Shown: positions 9,034 through 17,490, counted from the stretch's first letter. The stretch is 64,000 bases of DNA from JAEXOD01 sp963663265 (GCA_963663265.2 CAXXXM010000001.1:682001-746000); one strand, 5' to 3'. Program-made: numbers and translations. The notes: generated from the letters alone by a model not told the origin.

Positions 9034-9957
9034 TTAAATATAAGAATACTCCAAATTAGAAGGAATAGTTATTTTATTAATTTTAGAATAATCTTTATAA
9101 TAAGGCTTCCATTTTCTTTTAAGTTCTATGTTTAATTCATAAGCCATTTTTGGTGTATACATTTCCAAAGATCTGTGAGGTCTTTCGTTATTATAAAAAT
9201 CAATTATCTTGGCTATTTTATTTTTAGCTTCTTTATAATTACTAAAACTGATTTGCTTTTCTTCTGTAAATTCTTCTTTTATAGTTTTATTTATTCTTTC
9301 TGCTACAGCATTTTCTAATGGATCTGAATGTTCTGTCATACTTATTGCAATATTATTTTTCTTTAGTAATTCGGTATATTGGTTTGAACAATACTGTATG
9401 CCTCTATCTGAGTGATGTATGCACTCTTTTATATCACTCATGTTCTTTAATGCCATTGTTAATGTCTTTATGGCTGATTTTGCCGATAAATCTGAACTTA
9501 CATTGTAGCCAAGTATTTTCCTTGAAAACAAATCTGTTACTAAAAATAAATATGCGAAACTATCATTTTCGCGTAGATACAAATATGTTATATCACATAC
9601 TATTACTTGATTTATTCTTGTTACTTTTAGCTCTTTGATCAAGTTTTCATATTTATGGAAATGATGATAGCTATTAGTTGTTTTTGTTTTTCTATTTTTA
9701 ATTTTTATTAGTAAGTTGTTTTCTCTTAATATCTTAAAGAATTTATCTCTACCAATTGATATTCCATGTTTCCTAAATTCAGGCTGTAAATAGGCAAATA
9801 AATTTCTACCACTTCCTTTTTTCCATAACTTCCGCCTTAATTTTACTAAGTCTACTATTAATGCTTCGTTGAGACTTTTTGTATCATCTCTTTCTAATTG
9901 CTTGTAATATGATTGTTTGCTATAGCCAAGCAATTTTGTTAAATCTTTTATTTTCAT
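9034..9957 (-). CDS. IS3-family transposase OrfB (DDE integrase domain)
   Basis: 307 residues, full length for OrfB. An N-terminal HTH_21-like region (~55-85) precedes an rve integrase core. Catalytic triad: D122 in VCDITYL, D184 in HHSDRGIQY and E220 in NAVAERINKT, with the family's 35-residue spacing between the second Asp and the Glu. It catalyses excision and insertion of the element. Its ATG overlaps the OrfA stop (ATGA, 9954-9957). A run of six A just before the overlap could allow a -1 frameshift to make an OrfAB fusion, as in other IS3 elements, but simple translational coupling is equally possible. Confidence 0.94.
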   Translation of the reverse strand: MKIKDLTKLLGYSKQSYYKQLERDDTKSLNEALIVDLVKLRRKLWKKGSGRNLFAYLQPEFRKHGISIGRDKFFKILRENNLLIKIKNRKTKTTNSYHHFHKYENLIKELKVTRINQVIVCDITYLYLRENDSFAYLFLVTDLFSRKILGYNVSSDLSAKSAIKTLTMALKNMSDIKECIHHSDRGIQYCSNQYTELLKKNNIAISMTEHSDPLENAVAERINKTIKEEFTEEKQISFSNYKEAKNKIAKIIDFYNNERPHRSLEMYTPKMAYELNIELKRKWKPYYKDYSKINKITIPSNLEYSYI

Positions 9958-10421
9958 TTTTTCACCTTTTTCCGATTTAACTTCTTGGATTGTTTGGGTT
10001 CGGACTTTTTTTTTATTGCCAAGCCATAATCTCTTTCTGCTATTTCTATCATTTTTTCATATAACATTGTTTTGTTTTGTTCGATTTCTAATGCTTTTTC
10101 TAATACTCGTATTTTTTCGTCTTTTGTTAGATCTTCATACCCATTTTTTACGTTTAGACTCATTGGAATTTCTGCTGTTTGTGGATTTTTAGGGGGATTG
10201 TATTTGGGTGCTATATTAAATTTTCTCATCCATGTTAATATACTACTATTTCCTCCAATTCCATATATTTGTTGGGCTTCTGCTTTTGTGTATTTTCCAG
10301 ATAGTACTTCTTCTATTATTTCTTTCTTAAACTCGTCTGAAAAGTATTTTACTCTCTTTTCCGTTACTTTTACTTTTTCGATTCTTTTCATCTCTTGTCC
10401 TTGTTTTGGTTGACTTTTCAT
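9954..10421 (-). CDS. IS3-family transposase OrfA (HTH DNA-binding subunit)
   Basis: 155 residues. A helix-turn-helix region lies near residues 28-75 (FSDEFKKEIIEEVLSGKYTK ... GIGGNSSILTWMRKF), and a probable coiled segment near 98-125 (KDEKIRVLEKALEIEQNK) would serve as dimerisation zipper. It binds the terminal repeats. It is somewhat longer than the usual ~90-100-residue OrfA, as in the IS150/ISL-like branches. The Lys-rich C-terminus (KQSKKLNRKKVKK) runs into the OrfB overlap. Confidence 0.9.
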   Translation of the reverse strand: MKSQPKQGQEMKRIEKVKVTEKRVKYFSDEFKKEIIEEVLSGKYTKAEAQQIYGIGGNSSILTWMRKFNIAPKYNPPKNPQTAEIPMSLNVKNGYEDLTKDEKIRVLEKALEIEQNKTMLYEKMIEIAERDYGLAIKKKSEPKQSKKLNRKKVKK

Positions 10422-10454
10422 TGTTTTTGAGTCAACCTATTTCAGGACTATACA

Positions 10455-10507
10455 TTTAGCGATTTTCTATTGATGTTTCGACCCGCTGGGTCTTGTGTTT
10501 AATCACA
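10455..10507 (+). repeat. Family B repeat copy 2, right part
   Basis: TTTAGCGATTTTCTATTGATGTTTCGACCCGCTGGGTCTTGTGTTTAATCACA continues the interrupted repeat; the copy at 21147 has the same order (CGACCCTCTGTGTCTTGTGTTTAATCACA) without the IS. The rest of the gap to 10725 holds a heptad array and no gene. Confidence 0.78.
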
Positions 10508-10594
10508 TATCATGCTTTATTTTTTTATCTTGTTTAATCTTTAATCCCAAAAATCGGTTTAATCTCACAAATTCCAGCTCAGACAAATGACAAA

Positions 10595-10636
10595 CAAGTT
10601 TCAAGTCTCTGATTTCAAGTTTCTGTTTTTAGTCAC
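10595..10636. repeat. 7-bp-period array
   Basis: Reads in strict heptads: CAAGTTT CAAGTCT, CTGATTT CAAGTTT, CTGTTTT TAGTCAC. The words change but the period holds. Confidence 0.65.
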
Positions 10637-10725
10637 TAAAAAAAACACTTGACAATTCACCAAATAAAGTATAACTTGTACATAAAAAAATTATTATATA
10701 AATAATTATTATAGAAATAATAATA

Positions 10726-12177
10726 ATGAAATATTGTTTTAGAGAAAAAGAAATTAATATGCTTAACAACTTGGCAAATGAACAAAAAAATGCCTGTGGC
10801 AGCATATTAATTCATGGAAATAGAAAAACAGGAAAAACAGAATTAATAAAACAATTCTTAAAACAAAACAAGGGGATATATCTTACTTTAAGTACAAATA
10901 CTTCTAAACAACAATTAGAAGATATTACAAGTTATTTGAGAACCACAAATCAATTTAGTACTTATGTGCCTTATTTTAGAAATTGGAAGGAATTATTTGA
11001 TTTTTTCTTTTTTATATCTCAAAAAGAAAAATATTTTTTAGTTGTTGATGAATTCCATAATTTCGATATAATTGAAAAAAGTATATTTACCGAAATAAAA
11101 CATCTTTATGAAAAATACAAAGATGATTCAAAACTTACAATTGTATTTATTTCCTCAAATAAAAAGTCAATAAATAAAAATATCAAGTCTCAAAATGCAG
11201 CATTGTATTCTTTTAATAATGCAGAGATTATATTAAAACCTTTTAACTTATCAAATGTTTTTACTCTATATAAAAATAATAAGTCAAAATTAGCCAATAG
11301 GGAAATAGTTAAAATATATTTAATATTTGGCGGACTTCCCAAATATTATACCTTAATTGATAATTATTCCTTATGGAATAGTAATGTTGTAAAAGTAATT
11401 GAAAAATTAGTTTTGCACGAATATGCCCCATTAGGCTTTGAATTTAAGGAATTAATACTCAACGAATTTAATAAATCAAATAAAACATATCTTGCCATAC
11501 TGCAAGCTATTGCTAATGGAAAGAATACAATCTCGGAAATAGCAGAAGACATTCATGTTCAATCAACAACCCTAATGAAATATTTAAATGAGCTATCTTA
11601 CGCAAAAAACTTGATAACAAGAAAAACCCCCATTCATTTAGATGAAGACGAAAGCTCAAAACATGGAAGATATTTTATTAACAGCTACTTCGAAAATTTC
11701 TGGTTCAGATTTATTCAACCAAACCAAATATACTTTGAATTACATTCATTTGATAATCTACTAAATATAATTAAGGATAAAATTGATGACTATCTTAATG
11801 AAAGATTTTATTCAATAATAAAAGAGATATTTACTAATGATGTTGATCATAAAATTATTAAAGAATTATTCCCTTATCAAATAAGTGCAATTGGAGCCTT
11901 TTGGAATAGGAAACATAAATTTGATATTGGTTTAATTAGTAATAAAGAAGCTGAAATACTTTTGTTTAAGTCATTTCTGTATGATGAAGAAATATCTTTG
12001 GCAGAAGTGGAATTATTAAATAAAAGTTTGAAAGAATTAAAATCGACATATAAAACATTTAATATTAAAACAGTTTTAATCTCAAATAAAAAATTAAAAA
12101 ACTCTGATTTAGGATTAATTGAAAACACTTTGTTAAGCAACATTCAAGTTAATGAGGTCTTTAATAATTTATCTTAA
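10726..12177 (+). CDS. AAA ATPase of the archaeal-type ATPase/DUF234 family
   Basis: 483 residues. The N-terminal P-loop domain has Walker A HGNRKTGKTELI (~30-42) and Walker B FLVVDEFHNF (~103-112). A winged-helix segment (~255-300, NTISEIAEDIHVQSTTLMKYL) precedes a C-terminal DUF234-like region (~310-480, FENFWFRFIQPNQ ... FWNRKHKFDIGL). In relatives the C-terminal part resembles a PD-(D/E)XK nuclease with an ECK-type motif; here that motif appears degraded to LLFKSF, so nuclease activity is doubtful. The biological role of the family is not established. No ribosome binding site is obvious before the ATG. It lies between the IS and the REP region, and the sugar transferase follows at about 20 bp. 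Confidence 0.85.
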   Translation: MKYCFREKEINMLNNLANEQKNACGSILIHGNRKTGKTELIKQFLKQNKGIYLTLSTNTSKQQLEDITSYLRTTNQFSTYVPYFRNWKELFDFFFFISQKEKYFLVVDEFHNFDIIEKSIFTEIKHLYEKYKDDSKLTIVFISSNKKSINKNIKSQNAALYSFNNAEIILKPFNLSNVFTLYKNNKSKLANREIVKIYLIFGGLPKYYTLIDNYSLWNSNVVKVIEKLVLHEYAPLGFEFKELILNEFNKSNKTYLAILQAIANGKNTISEIAEDIHVQSTTLMKYLNELSYAKNLITRKTPIHLDEDESSKHGRYFINSYFENFWFRFIQPNQIYFELHSFDNLLNIIKDKIDDYLNERFYSIIKEIFTNDVDHKIIKELFPYQISAIGAFWNRKHKFDIGLISNKEAEILLFKSFLYDEEISLAEVELLNKSLKELKSTYKTFNIKTVLISNKKLKNSDLGLIENTLLSNIQVNEVFNNLS

Positions 12178-12197
12178 ATCCAAAAAAAATATTGGAT

Positions 12198-12881
12198 ATG
12201 GATAAGAATACTTATAATTCTATTGTTTTAAATAATATCAATCAGATTAATAATACACTAATTCAAAACAAAGTGTATGATATGGTTAAGAGAGTATCTG
12301 ATATTGTGATTTCTTTGATTCTTCTTTTAATATTATTTCCAGTATTTTTAATTCTATCTCTTATAATATATTTTCAAACAGGTTTAAATCCAATATATAT
12401 TCAACAAAGAGGATTGACGTTATCCAAATATCAGTTTAAAATATTTAAACTTAGGACATTACACCCTTCAAAAGTACATCATACAGATAGTAATATATTT
12501 CTTCAAAGTGAATTTAAGAATTCAGTAATACCCATAGGCAGATTTTTAAGAAAAACTGGATTGGATGAAATACCTCAGCTAATTAATGTTCTATTAGGGA
12601 ACATGAGTATGATTGGACCTCGTCCTTTATCCAATACTGATTTACAAATAATTAAGGAAAACAATTACTCGTTGTATTTGAGAAGAGAAAACGTTGATAT
12701 AAAACCCGGAATATCCGGTTACTGGCAAATATTTGGAAATAGAGAAAAAGGCTTTGAAAATATGGTTGAACTTGAGGAATATTATAAATTTAATCGTTCA
12801 ATTGTTTTTGATATCTTTTTAATGGTAATGACATTTCCGTTAATGATATTTGCAAAACATAGTGATGCAATAATTAATTAG
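12198..12881 (+). CDS. Undecaprenyl-phosphate sugar-1-phosphate transferase (Bac_transf family)
   Basis: 227 residues, the short monotopic form of the family (PglC-like). A single hydrophobic segment near residues 33-60 anchors it in the inner membrane. Family blocks: KIFKLRTLH near 88, GRFLRKTGLDEIPQLIN with the catalytic Asp-Glu near 113-130, MSMIGPRPL, and KPGISGYWQIFGNRE. It should move a sugar-1-phosphate from a UDP-sugar to undecaprenyl phosphate, the first step of a surface glycan. No other glycan genes are near, so it is an orphan. TTG at 12192 is an alternative start; neither has a clear ribosome binding site. Confidence 0.88.
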   Translation: MDKNTYNSIVLNNINQINNTLIQNKVYDMVKRVSDIVISLILLLILFPVFLILSLIIYFQTGLNPIYIQQRGLTLSKYQFKIFKLRTLHPSKVHHTDSNIFLQSEFKNSVIPIGRFLRKTGLDEIPQLINVLLGNMSMIGPRPLSNTDLQIIKENNYSLYLRRENVDIKPGISGYWQIFGNREKGFENMVELEEYYKFNRSIVFDIFLMVMTFPLMIFAKHSDAIIN

Positions 12882-12890
12882 TAGACAGGT

Positions 12891-12974
12891 GTTAGAAAAT
12901 AGAAATTAGAAAATAGAAATAAGAAAATCGAGATTATATTTTAGAGGATAGAGTTTAGAAAAAGAAGATAGCTT
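12891..12974. repeat. 7-bp-period array (AATAGAA type)
   Basis: Twelve heptads: GTTAGAA AATAGAA, ATTAGAA AATAGAA, ATAAGAA AATCGAG, ATTATAT TTTAGAG, GATAGAG TTTAGAA, AAAGAAG ATAGCTT. It starts 9 bp after the sugar-transferase stop. Confidence 0.75.
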
Positions 12975-13025
12975 ATTAAATATAATTATAGTAGCAGAAA
13001 TATACTGAATAACAATGCTCTCTGT

Positions 13026-13139
13026 CCCATGACTTTAGTCATGGGTTTAATTATGTCAGTATTGTTTCTTGCCCAGCACTTTAGTGCTGGGATAAAAGTT
13101 AAGTCAGTATTATTTCTTGCCCATGACTTTAGTCATGGG
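13026..13139 (+). repeat. Three REP-like hairpins upstream of the Y1 transposase
   Basis: Perfect 9-bp palindromes with a TT loop: CCCATGACTTTAGTCATGGG at 13026-13045 and 13120-13139, and CCCAGCACTTTAGTGCTGGG at 13072-13091. Short heads precede them (CTCTGT or TTTCTTG). Confidence 0.9.
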
Positions 13140-13234
13140 AAAAATAAACTAAAAAGCTAAATAAAAACAAAAGTGATTATAGTACTAAAATGAAAAACTA
13201 ATTAATAGCTAAGCAAAGTGATTGAGGAAATATT

Positions 13235-13618
13235 ATGAGTCATTCATACTCTAAAATATTTATGCATTTAATATTATGTACAAAATATAGAAACGATTTA
13301 ATCAATTGTAATATTGAAGCTGAGTTATATGAAAAAATAAAAACTCTGATTGAAAAAGATGTTGAAAATAAAGTATTAATGATTAATGGATTAGAAGATC
13401 ATATTCATGTTTTGTTTAAGATGAATTCAAATTGCAATATACCGGAAATTGTTAAGAATGTAAAAGGAGCTACTGCTTATTGGATTAACCATAATTCATT
13501 GATAACTGAAAAATTTGTTTGGCAGACTGGCTTTCGCATTTTTTCTGTATCTGAAGAAATGCTGCCGAAAATAATAAATTATATAAGAGGACAGAAAGTT
13601 AAGAAAGAGTATGAATAA
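13235..13618 (+). CDS. Y1 (HUH) transposase, IS200-like/REP-associated (RAYT type)
   Basis: 127 residues. The HUH motif is H56-I-H58 in EDHIHVLF; the nucleophile is Y116 in NYIRGQ with the helper Gln at 120. The family cuts and joins single-stranded DNA at hairpin ends. The C-terminus is shorter than that of typical Bacteroidota homologues (about 150 residues): the HHKK-type tail is missing and the stop codon falls inside a 7-bp-period array. The catalytic core looks whole, and a GAGGAAA ribosome binding site precedes the ATG, so it may be functional. Ten REP-like hairpins surround it and are its likely substrates. Confidence 0.9.
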   Translation: MSHSYSKIFMHLILCTKYRNDLINCNIEAELYEKIKTLIEKDVENKVLMINGLEDHIHVLFKMNSNCNIPEIVKNVKGATAYWINHNSLITEKFVWQTGFRIFSVSEEMLPKIINYIRGQKVKKEYE

Positions 13619-13707
13619 TAGAAGTTAGAAGATAGATTTCAGAAAATAGAAATTAGAAAATAGATTTTAGCTATTAGAAAATTGAGGAAAGATTAAAGAA
13701 ATAGAAG
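13617..13707. repeat. 7-bp-period array (AATAGAA type) starting in the transposase stop codon
   Basis: Thirteen heptads: AATAGAA GTTAGAA, GATAGAT TTCAGAA, AATAGAA ATTAGAA, AATAGAT TTTAGCT, ATTAGAA AATTGAG, GAAAGAT TAAAGAA, ATAGAAG. Confidence 0.75.
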
Positions 13708-13792
13708 TTGTTCAAGTAATAAAAAATAACTGTTTTTATATTTTGTTGTAATTAAAAGCTAAACAAGATTATAATTGATATTGCATATTGTT

Positions 13793-14249
13793 CCCATGAC
13801 TAAAGTCATGGGCGAGAAAAGAAGTGATTTTGCATAAAACCCCGCACTAAAGTACGGGGACAGAGAGTACTACGCTGTTGAAGAATTAAGAAATAAAAGC
13901 AGCAGTAAATATCAAGGATAGTAAAAAGAAAATATTTCTTTATTAATAAATAGATTAATGCTGACAATACTCTCTGCCCCATGACTTCAGTCATGGGTTT
14001 AGTTAAATTCAATATTATTTCTTGCCCAGCACTTTAGTGCTGGGATAAAAAGCTTTAGTATTGTTTCTTGTTTAACAATATAATGTAATAGGAAGTACTG
14101 AAAGAATAGATTATAAAAGGCGGATTAATGCTCTTTGTCCCATGACTTCAGTCATGGGTTTAATTAGTTTCAGTATTATTTCTTGCCCATGACTTTAGTC
14201 ATGGGAATAAAAAAACAACGATGTTCTTGCCCAGCACTTTAGTGCTGGG
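13793..14249. repeat. Seven REP-like hairpins downstream of the Y1 transposase
   Basis: Inverted orientation (AA loop): CCCATGACTAAAGTCATGGG at 13793-13812 and CCCCGCACTAAAGTACGGGG (one mismatch) at 13840-13859. Same orientation as the upstream set: CCCATGACTTCAGTCATGGG at 13978-13997 and 14139-14158, CCCAGCACTTTAGTGCTGGG at 14025-14044 and 14230-14249, CCCATGACTTTAGTCATGGG at 14186-14205. The remainder of the 13708-14419 gap shows no gene. Confidence 0.88.
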
Positions 14250-14419
14250 AAAACTAAAGTAAATATTAAGCTATATAGAACTAAAGAAATTAATAAGCTT
14301 AAATAAAAATAAATTATATAAAAAGCTCTTTGAAAAAATAACGGACATCATAGAATTAAAATATGAAATTGAAAAATAAATAATTGATAATTAATAATTG
14401 TATTAGTACGGAGGATTTA

Positions 14420-14623
14420 ATGGAAACAAAGAAAAAATATGTTTCACCACAAAATTGGAATATTGCCTATGGAGATTATTTAAGTCAAGCTGATGATTAC
14501 GAAGTTCAGCATAAAAAACTATTAAAACGTGATAAAATATATAAATACACGTTTTATGGTTTATTAGGTTCATTTTTTACTGTTGGTTATTTAATTGTTT
14601 TAAGGATGCTTACACGAATGTAA
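14420..14623 (+). CDS. Small single-span membrane protein, unknown function
   Basis: 67 residues from the ATG at 14420, chosen because GGAGG at 14410-14413 sits right before it; an upstream in-frame ATG at 14384 lacks this. The N-terminal half is hydrophilic (METKKKYVSPQNW ... EVQHKKLLKRDKIYKY), then one membrane segment (TFYGLLGSFFTVGYLIVLRML) ends the protein. The N-terminus is probably cytosolic. I recognise no family. It lies 26 bp upstream of a T9SS protein gene and may share its transcript. Confidence 0.65.
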   Translation: METKKKYVSPQNWNIAYGDYLSQADDYEVQHKKLLKRDKIYKYTFYGLLGSFFTVGYLIVLRMLTRM

Positions 14624-14649
14624 AATAATAATATATAAGAGGTGGAGAA

Positions 14650-17490
14650 ATGAAGAAAATCGTTGGTACATTATTTATTCTTTTCATGGTTAACATGGCA
14701 ATTATGGCTCAATTGAGTGGGGACTATTATATTGGAGCAACTCCAGGTTCTAGACCTGGAGGTGGAGATCCTGAGTATACATCATTAGGGGCTGCATTTT
14801 CTGCTTTAAATACGCAAGGTGTTTCAGGGCCATGTGAGTTTTATTTTCTTGATGCTTCATATACAGAAACATCAAATTTAGCCCTTGCTTGTACTGGCAC
14901 CAGTGAGATAAATACAATATTATTTAAGCCATATATAGGCGTAACAACTACAATCAATTTCACCCAGTTAGCTGATAATGCTGGCCCGACTGGGAGAATA
15001 GTTATCGGTAGCAATACAACAGCATCATACACTTTAATTCCTGTTAGTTATGTAACTTTTGATGGATCGAACCAAGTAGGGGGATCAAGCAAAGATTTAT
15101 CGATTACAGAAGTGAATAATTCAGTATCATATAGCTATGGTATTAGAGTTGTTGGAGATGTGTCATACTGTACAATAAAAAACATAAATATGACAATCTC
15201 AGAAACAGGTTCAAGTTCATCCTATGGAATTTTGATAACTCCTCGCAATCAAAATAGTACTGATTATATACCTAATAATATAACAATTAAAAATTGTACA
15301 ATAAATATTGTTGGTGGCAATGCATGCCAAGGTGTATCTATATCAGCTTCAGGTACATTAAGCAGTGGAGTCTATCCTTCAAACATTAAAATACAAAATA
15401 ATGTGATTAACGCTAGAACTAGAGGTGTATTTTTAAGCACTGGTACAGGTGATACTGAAATAAGTGGGAATATAATTAGTATTACCCAAACGGGCGGTGG
15501 TACATTAAGTGAAGGTATTTATGCTTATTCTGTAGCTAATTCCTCAAAAACAATCAACATCTTTAACAATCAAATTACAAATTTGACAACAGCCAATTCT
15601 TCAAGTGGTGATTATGGTATAATAGGTATCTATATTGGAACGATTGGTACATATAATGTATATAACAATGTAATTTGTGGTTTTAATCCAACTACTAGTG
15701 CTGCTAATCCTAGCTGTGTCCTGGATGGAATTCGAGTTTATACAGCTACAACTCTAGGAGTTACTGCAAATTTATTTGCAAACACAATACTTATCCCAGA
15801 AATGACAATAACACCAGGCAGCGGCACAGTTATTCCAAGAGGTATAGTTACTGGTTTAAGTGGTGCAAGTGGAGTAAAACAGATTGATTCTAAAAATAAC
15901 ATAGTGATTTCTTCAGAAGGGGATTTCCTAACATATGCTATGTATCGAACTACAACTGATGAATCTAGTTTAGTAACTAATTATAATAACTTCTTTGTAT
16001 CTGGATCGGGAAAAGTGGGATTTAATATGGGTTCTGATTGCACTTCACTTTCAGATTGGCAGACTTCAACTTCTCAAGATGCTAATTCCATTTCAAAATC
16101 TGTAGAATTTGTTTCTTCAACAGATTTGCACTTATCAGGAGCATCTATTGGTGATAATGATTTAACCGGAACGGTAATTGCCTCATATATTACTGATATT
16201 GATGGTGATACAAGAGATTTGGTATTCCCTTATATGGGGGCGGATGAGAATACTACAAGCCCATTACATTTAAATACTCCACGTACTGTTCCAATGAGTG
16301 CAGCTTACTCCAATGAAGTTGCTTTTGGTACAAACGGTCTTTTGGGTTCAGATGGTACAACAAAGTTTTATACTCATTGGGATGCGAATTACCTCTATTT
16401 GGGTTGGACAGGTGGAAGAACAAATTATTCGTCTGATTTATTCTATGCTGCTATTGATACGGATCCAGATGGTGCTAACGGTACTACTGAAGCAATAAAT
16501 GGCGTGAGCTTTTTATCAGGTTCTCCTAATCCAGATTATTATATCGTTTTTGAAAATAATTCATCGTTTTATGGAGTTCCAACTTCAAATGGTAATGCAT
16601 TTGAGTTTTATACAAATAATAGTGGAACTTGGAATTGGGTATCTCGTACAGACGGCAATGACAATACTAACTCGTATGTTACCTTTGTAGATGGGAATGG
16701 AGAAATTCGTGTTAGAGTAGCTTGGACTGCATTAAATTTTACTCCCGCAGTTGGGACTAAAATTGGTTTAGTAATGTGGACTAACAACAGTGATGGAAAT
16801 TATATGTGGGGAAGAGTTCCTACAACTAATCCTGTTAATGGAGCAACTCCTAAATTATTAGAAAATGAATTTGTTTTTGCTGGTTCGGGAGATGGAATTA
16901 ATCCAAATGTTGATGGTGTATTAACAGCTCTTCCAGTAGAATTAACATCTTTTTCAGCTTCCGCATGTGGAACAACAGTTAACTTAGCTTGGTCTACAGC
17001 AACTGAATTAAATGCTTACAGTTTTGAAATTGAAAGAAGTGAAGATAATAATAACTGGAGTTGTATTGGTAGTGTTAGTGCACATGGAAATTCAAGTACT
17101 ATTAATGATTATGAATATTTAGACGAATTGACAAATTCAGGCAAATATTATTACAGATTAAAACAAATTGATAATGATGGTGCTTATGAATTTAGTGATG
17201 TAGTTGATGTAAATGTTGGTACTCCAGAAAGCTATAGTTTGTCACAAAACTATCCTAATCCTTTTAACCCAACAACAACAATTAATTACTCATTACCTCT
17301 TGATTCAAGAGTAACAATTAATATTTACTCAATTACCGGTGAATTGGTTAGATCGCTTGTAAATGAGGATAAATCAGCAGGGAGCTATTCTGTTGAGCTA
17401 AATGCCTCTGATTTAGCAAGTGGCACATATTTTTATAGGCTTATTGCCAATGATTTTGTGCAAACTAAAAAAATGTTATTGATTAAATAG
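14650..17490 (+). CDS. Large T9SS-exported surface protein with beta-helix and CBM9/DOMON-like region
   Basis: 946 residues. A Sec signal peptide (~1-21, ending in MAQ) is followed by a right-handed parallel beta-helix region (~25-500) with recurring short hydrophobic turns such as NITIKNCTINIVGG and NIFNNQITNL. Residues ~535-755 look like a CBM9/DOMON-type sandwich (LYLGWTGG, FYAAIDTDPDG, RVRVAWTALNF). An Fn3-like linker (~760-855, LPVELTSFSASACG, FEIERSEDN, YYYRLKQIDNDG) and a T9SS sorting domain (~862-946, LSQNYPNPFNPTTTINYSLP, ending KKMLLIK) close it. It should cross the outer membrane by T9SS and be attached or released. Substrate unknown; carbohydrate is plausible. Strong ribosome binding site AGAGGTGGAG. 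Confidence 0.85.
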   Translation: MKKIVGTLFILFMVNMAIMAQLSGDYYIGATPGSRPGGGDPEYTSLGAAFSALNTQGVSGPCEFYFLDASYTETSNLALACTGTSEINTILFKPYIGVTTTINFTQLADNAGPTGRIVIGSNTTASYTLIPVSYVTFDGSNQVGGSSKDLSITEVNNSVSYSYGIRVVGDVSYCTIKNINMTISETGSSSSYGILITPRNQNSTDYIPNNITIKNCTINIVGGNACQGVSISASGTLSSGVYPSNIKIQNNVINARTRGVFLSTGTGDTEISGNIISITQTGGGTLSEGIYAYSVANSSKTINIFNNQITNLTTANSSSGDYGIIGIYIGTIGTYNVYNNVICGFNPTTSAANPSCVLDGIRVYTATTLGVTANLFANTILIPEMTITPGSGTVIPRGIVTGLSGASGVKQIDSKNNIVISSEGDFLTYAMYRTTTDESSLVTNYNNFFVSGSGKVGFNMGSDCTSLSDWQTSTSQDANSISKSVEFVSSTDLHLSGASIGDNDLTGTVIASYITDIDGDTRDLVFPYMGADENTTSPLHLNTPRTVPMSAAYSNEVAFGTNGLLGSDGTTKFYTHWDANYLYLGWTGGRTNYSSDLFYAAIDTDPDGANGTTEAINGVSFLSGSPNPDYYIVFENNSSFYGVPTSNGNAFEFYTNNSGTWNWVSRTDGNDNTNSYVTFVDGNGEIRVRVAWTALNFTPAVGTKIGLVMWTNNSDGNYMWGRVPTTNPVNGATPKLLENEFVFAGSGDGINPNVDGVLTALPVELTSFSASACGTTVNLAWSTATELNAYSFEIERSEDNNNWSCIGSVSAHGNSSTINDYEYLDELTNSGKYYYRLKQIDNDGAYEFSDVVDVNVGTPESYSLSQNYPNPFNPTTTINYSLPLDSRVTINIYSITGELVRSLVNEDKSAGSYSVELNASDLASGTYFYRLIANDFVQTKKMLLIK

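Larger units (their letters stand above)
8998..10454 (-). mobile_element. Complete IS3-family insertion sequence
   Basis: A 1457-bp element with perfect 25-bp terminal inverted repeats: TGTATAGTCCTGAAATAGGTTGACT reads in from 8998-9022 and, reverse-complemented, from 10454-10430. The ends are TG...CA. The flanking bases are TTT at 8995-8997 and TTT at 10455-10457, consistent with a 3-bp target duplication. It encodes overlapping OrfA and OrfB on the minus strand, both intact, so it may still be active. It sits inside a family B repeat. Confidence 0.93.

Noticed and set aside
9954..9957. Possible frameshift mutation between the two transposase ORFs
   Set aside because: A short OrfA/OrfB overlap is normal for IS3 elements and both frames are full length.
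13026..14249. Possible CRISPR array
   Set aside because: The repeats are short perfect palindromes of two types, irregularly spaced (about 20 to 120 bp) and in both orientations, with no cas genes; REP hairpins explain them better.
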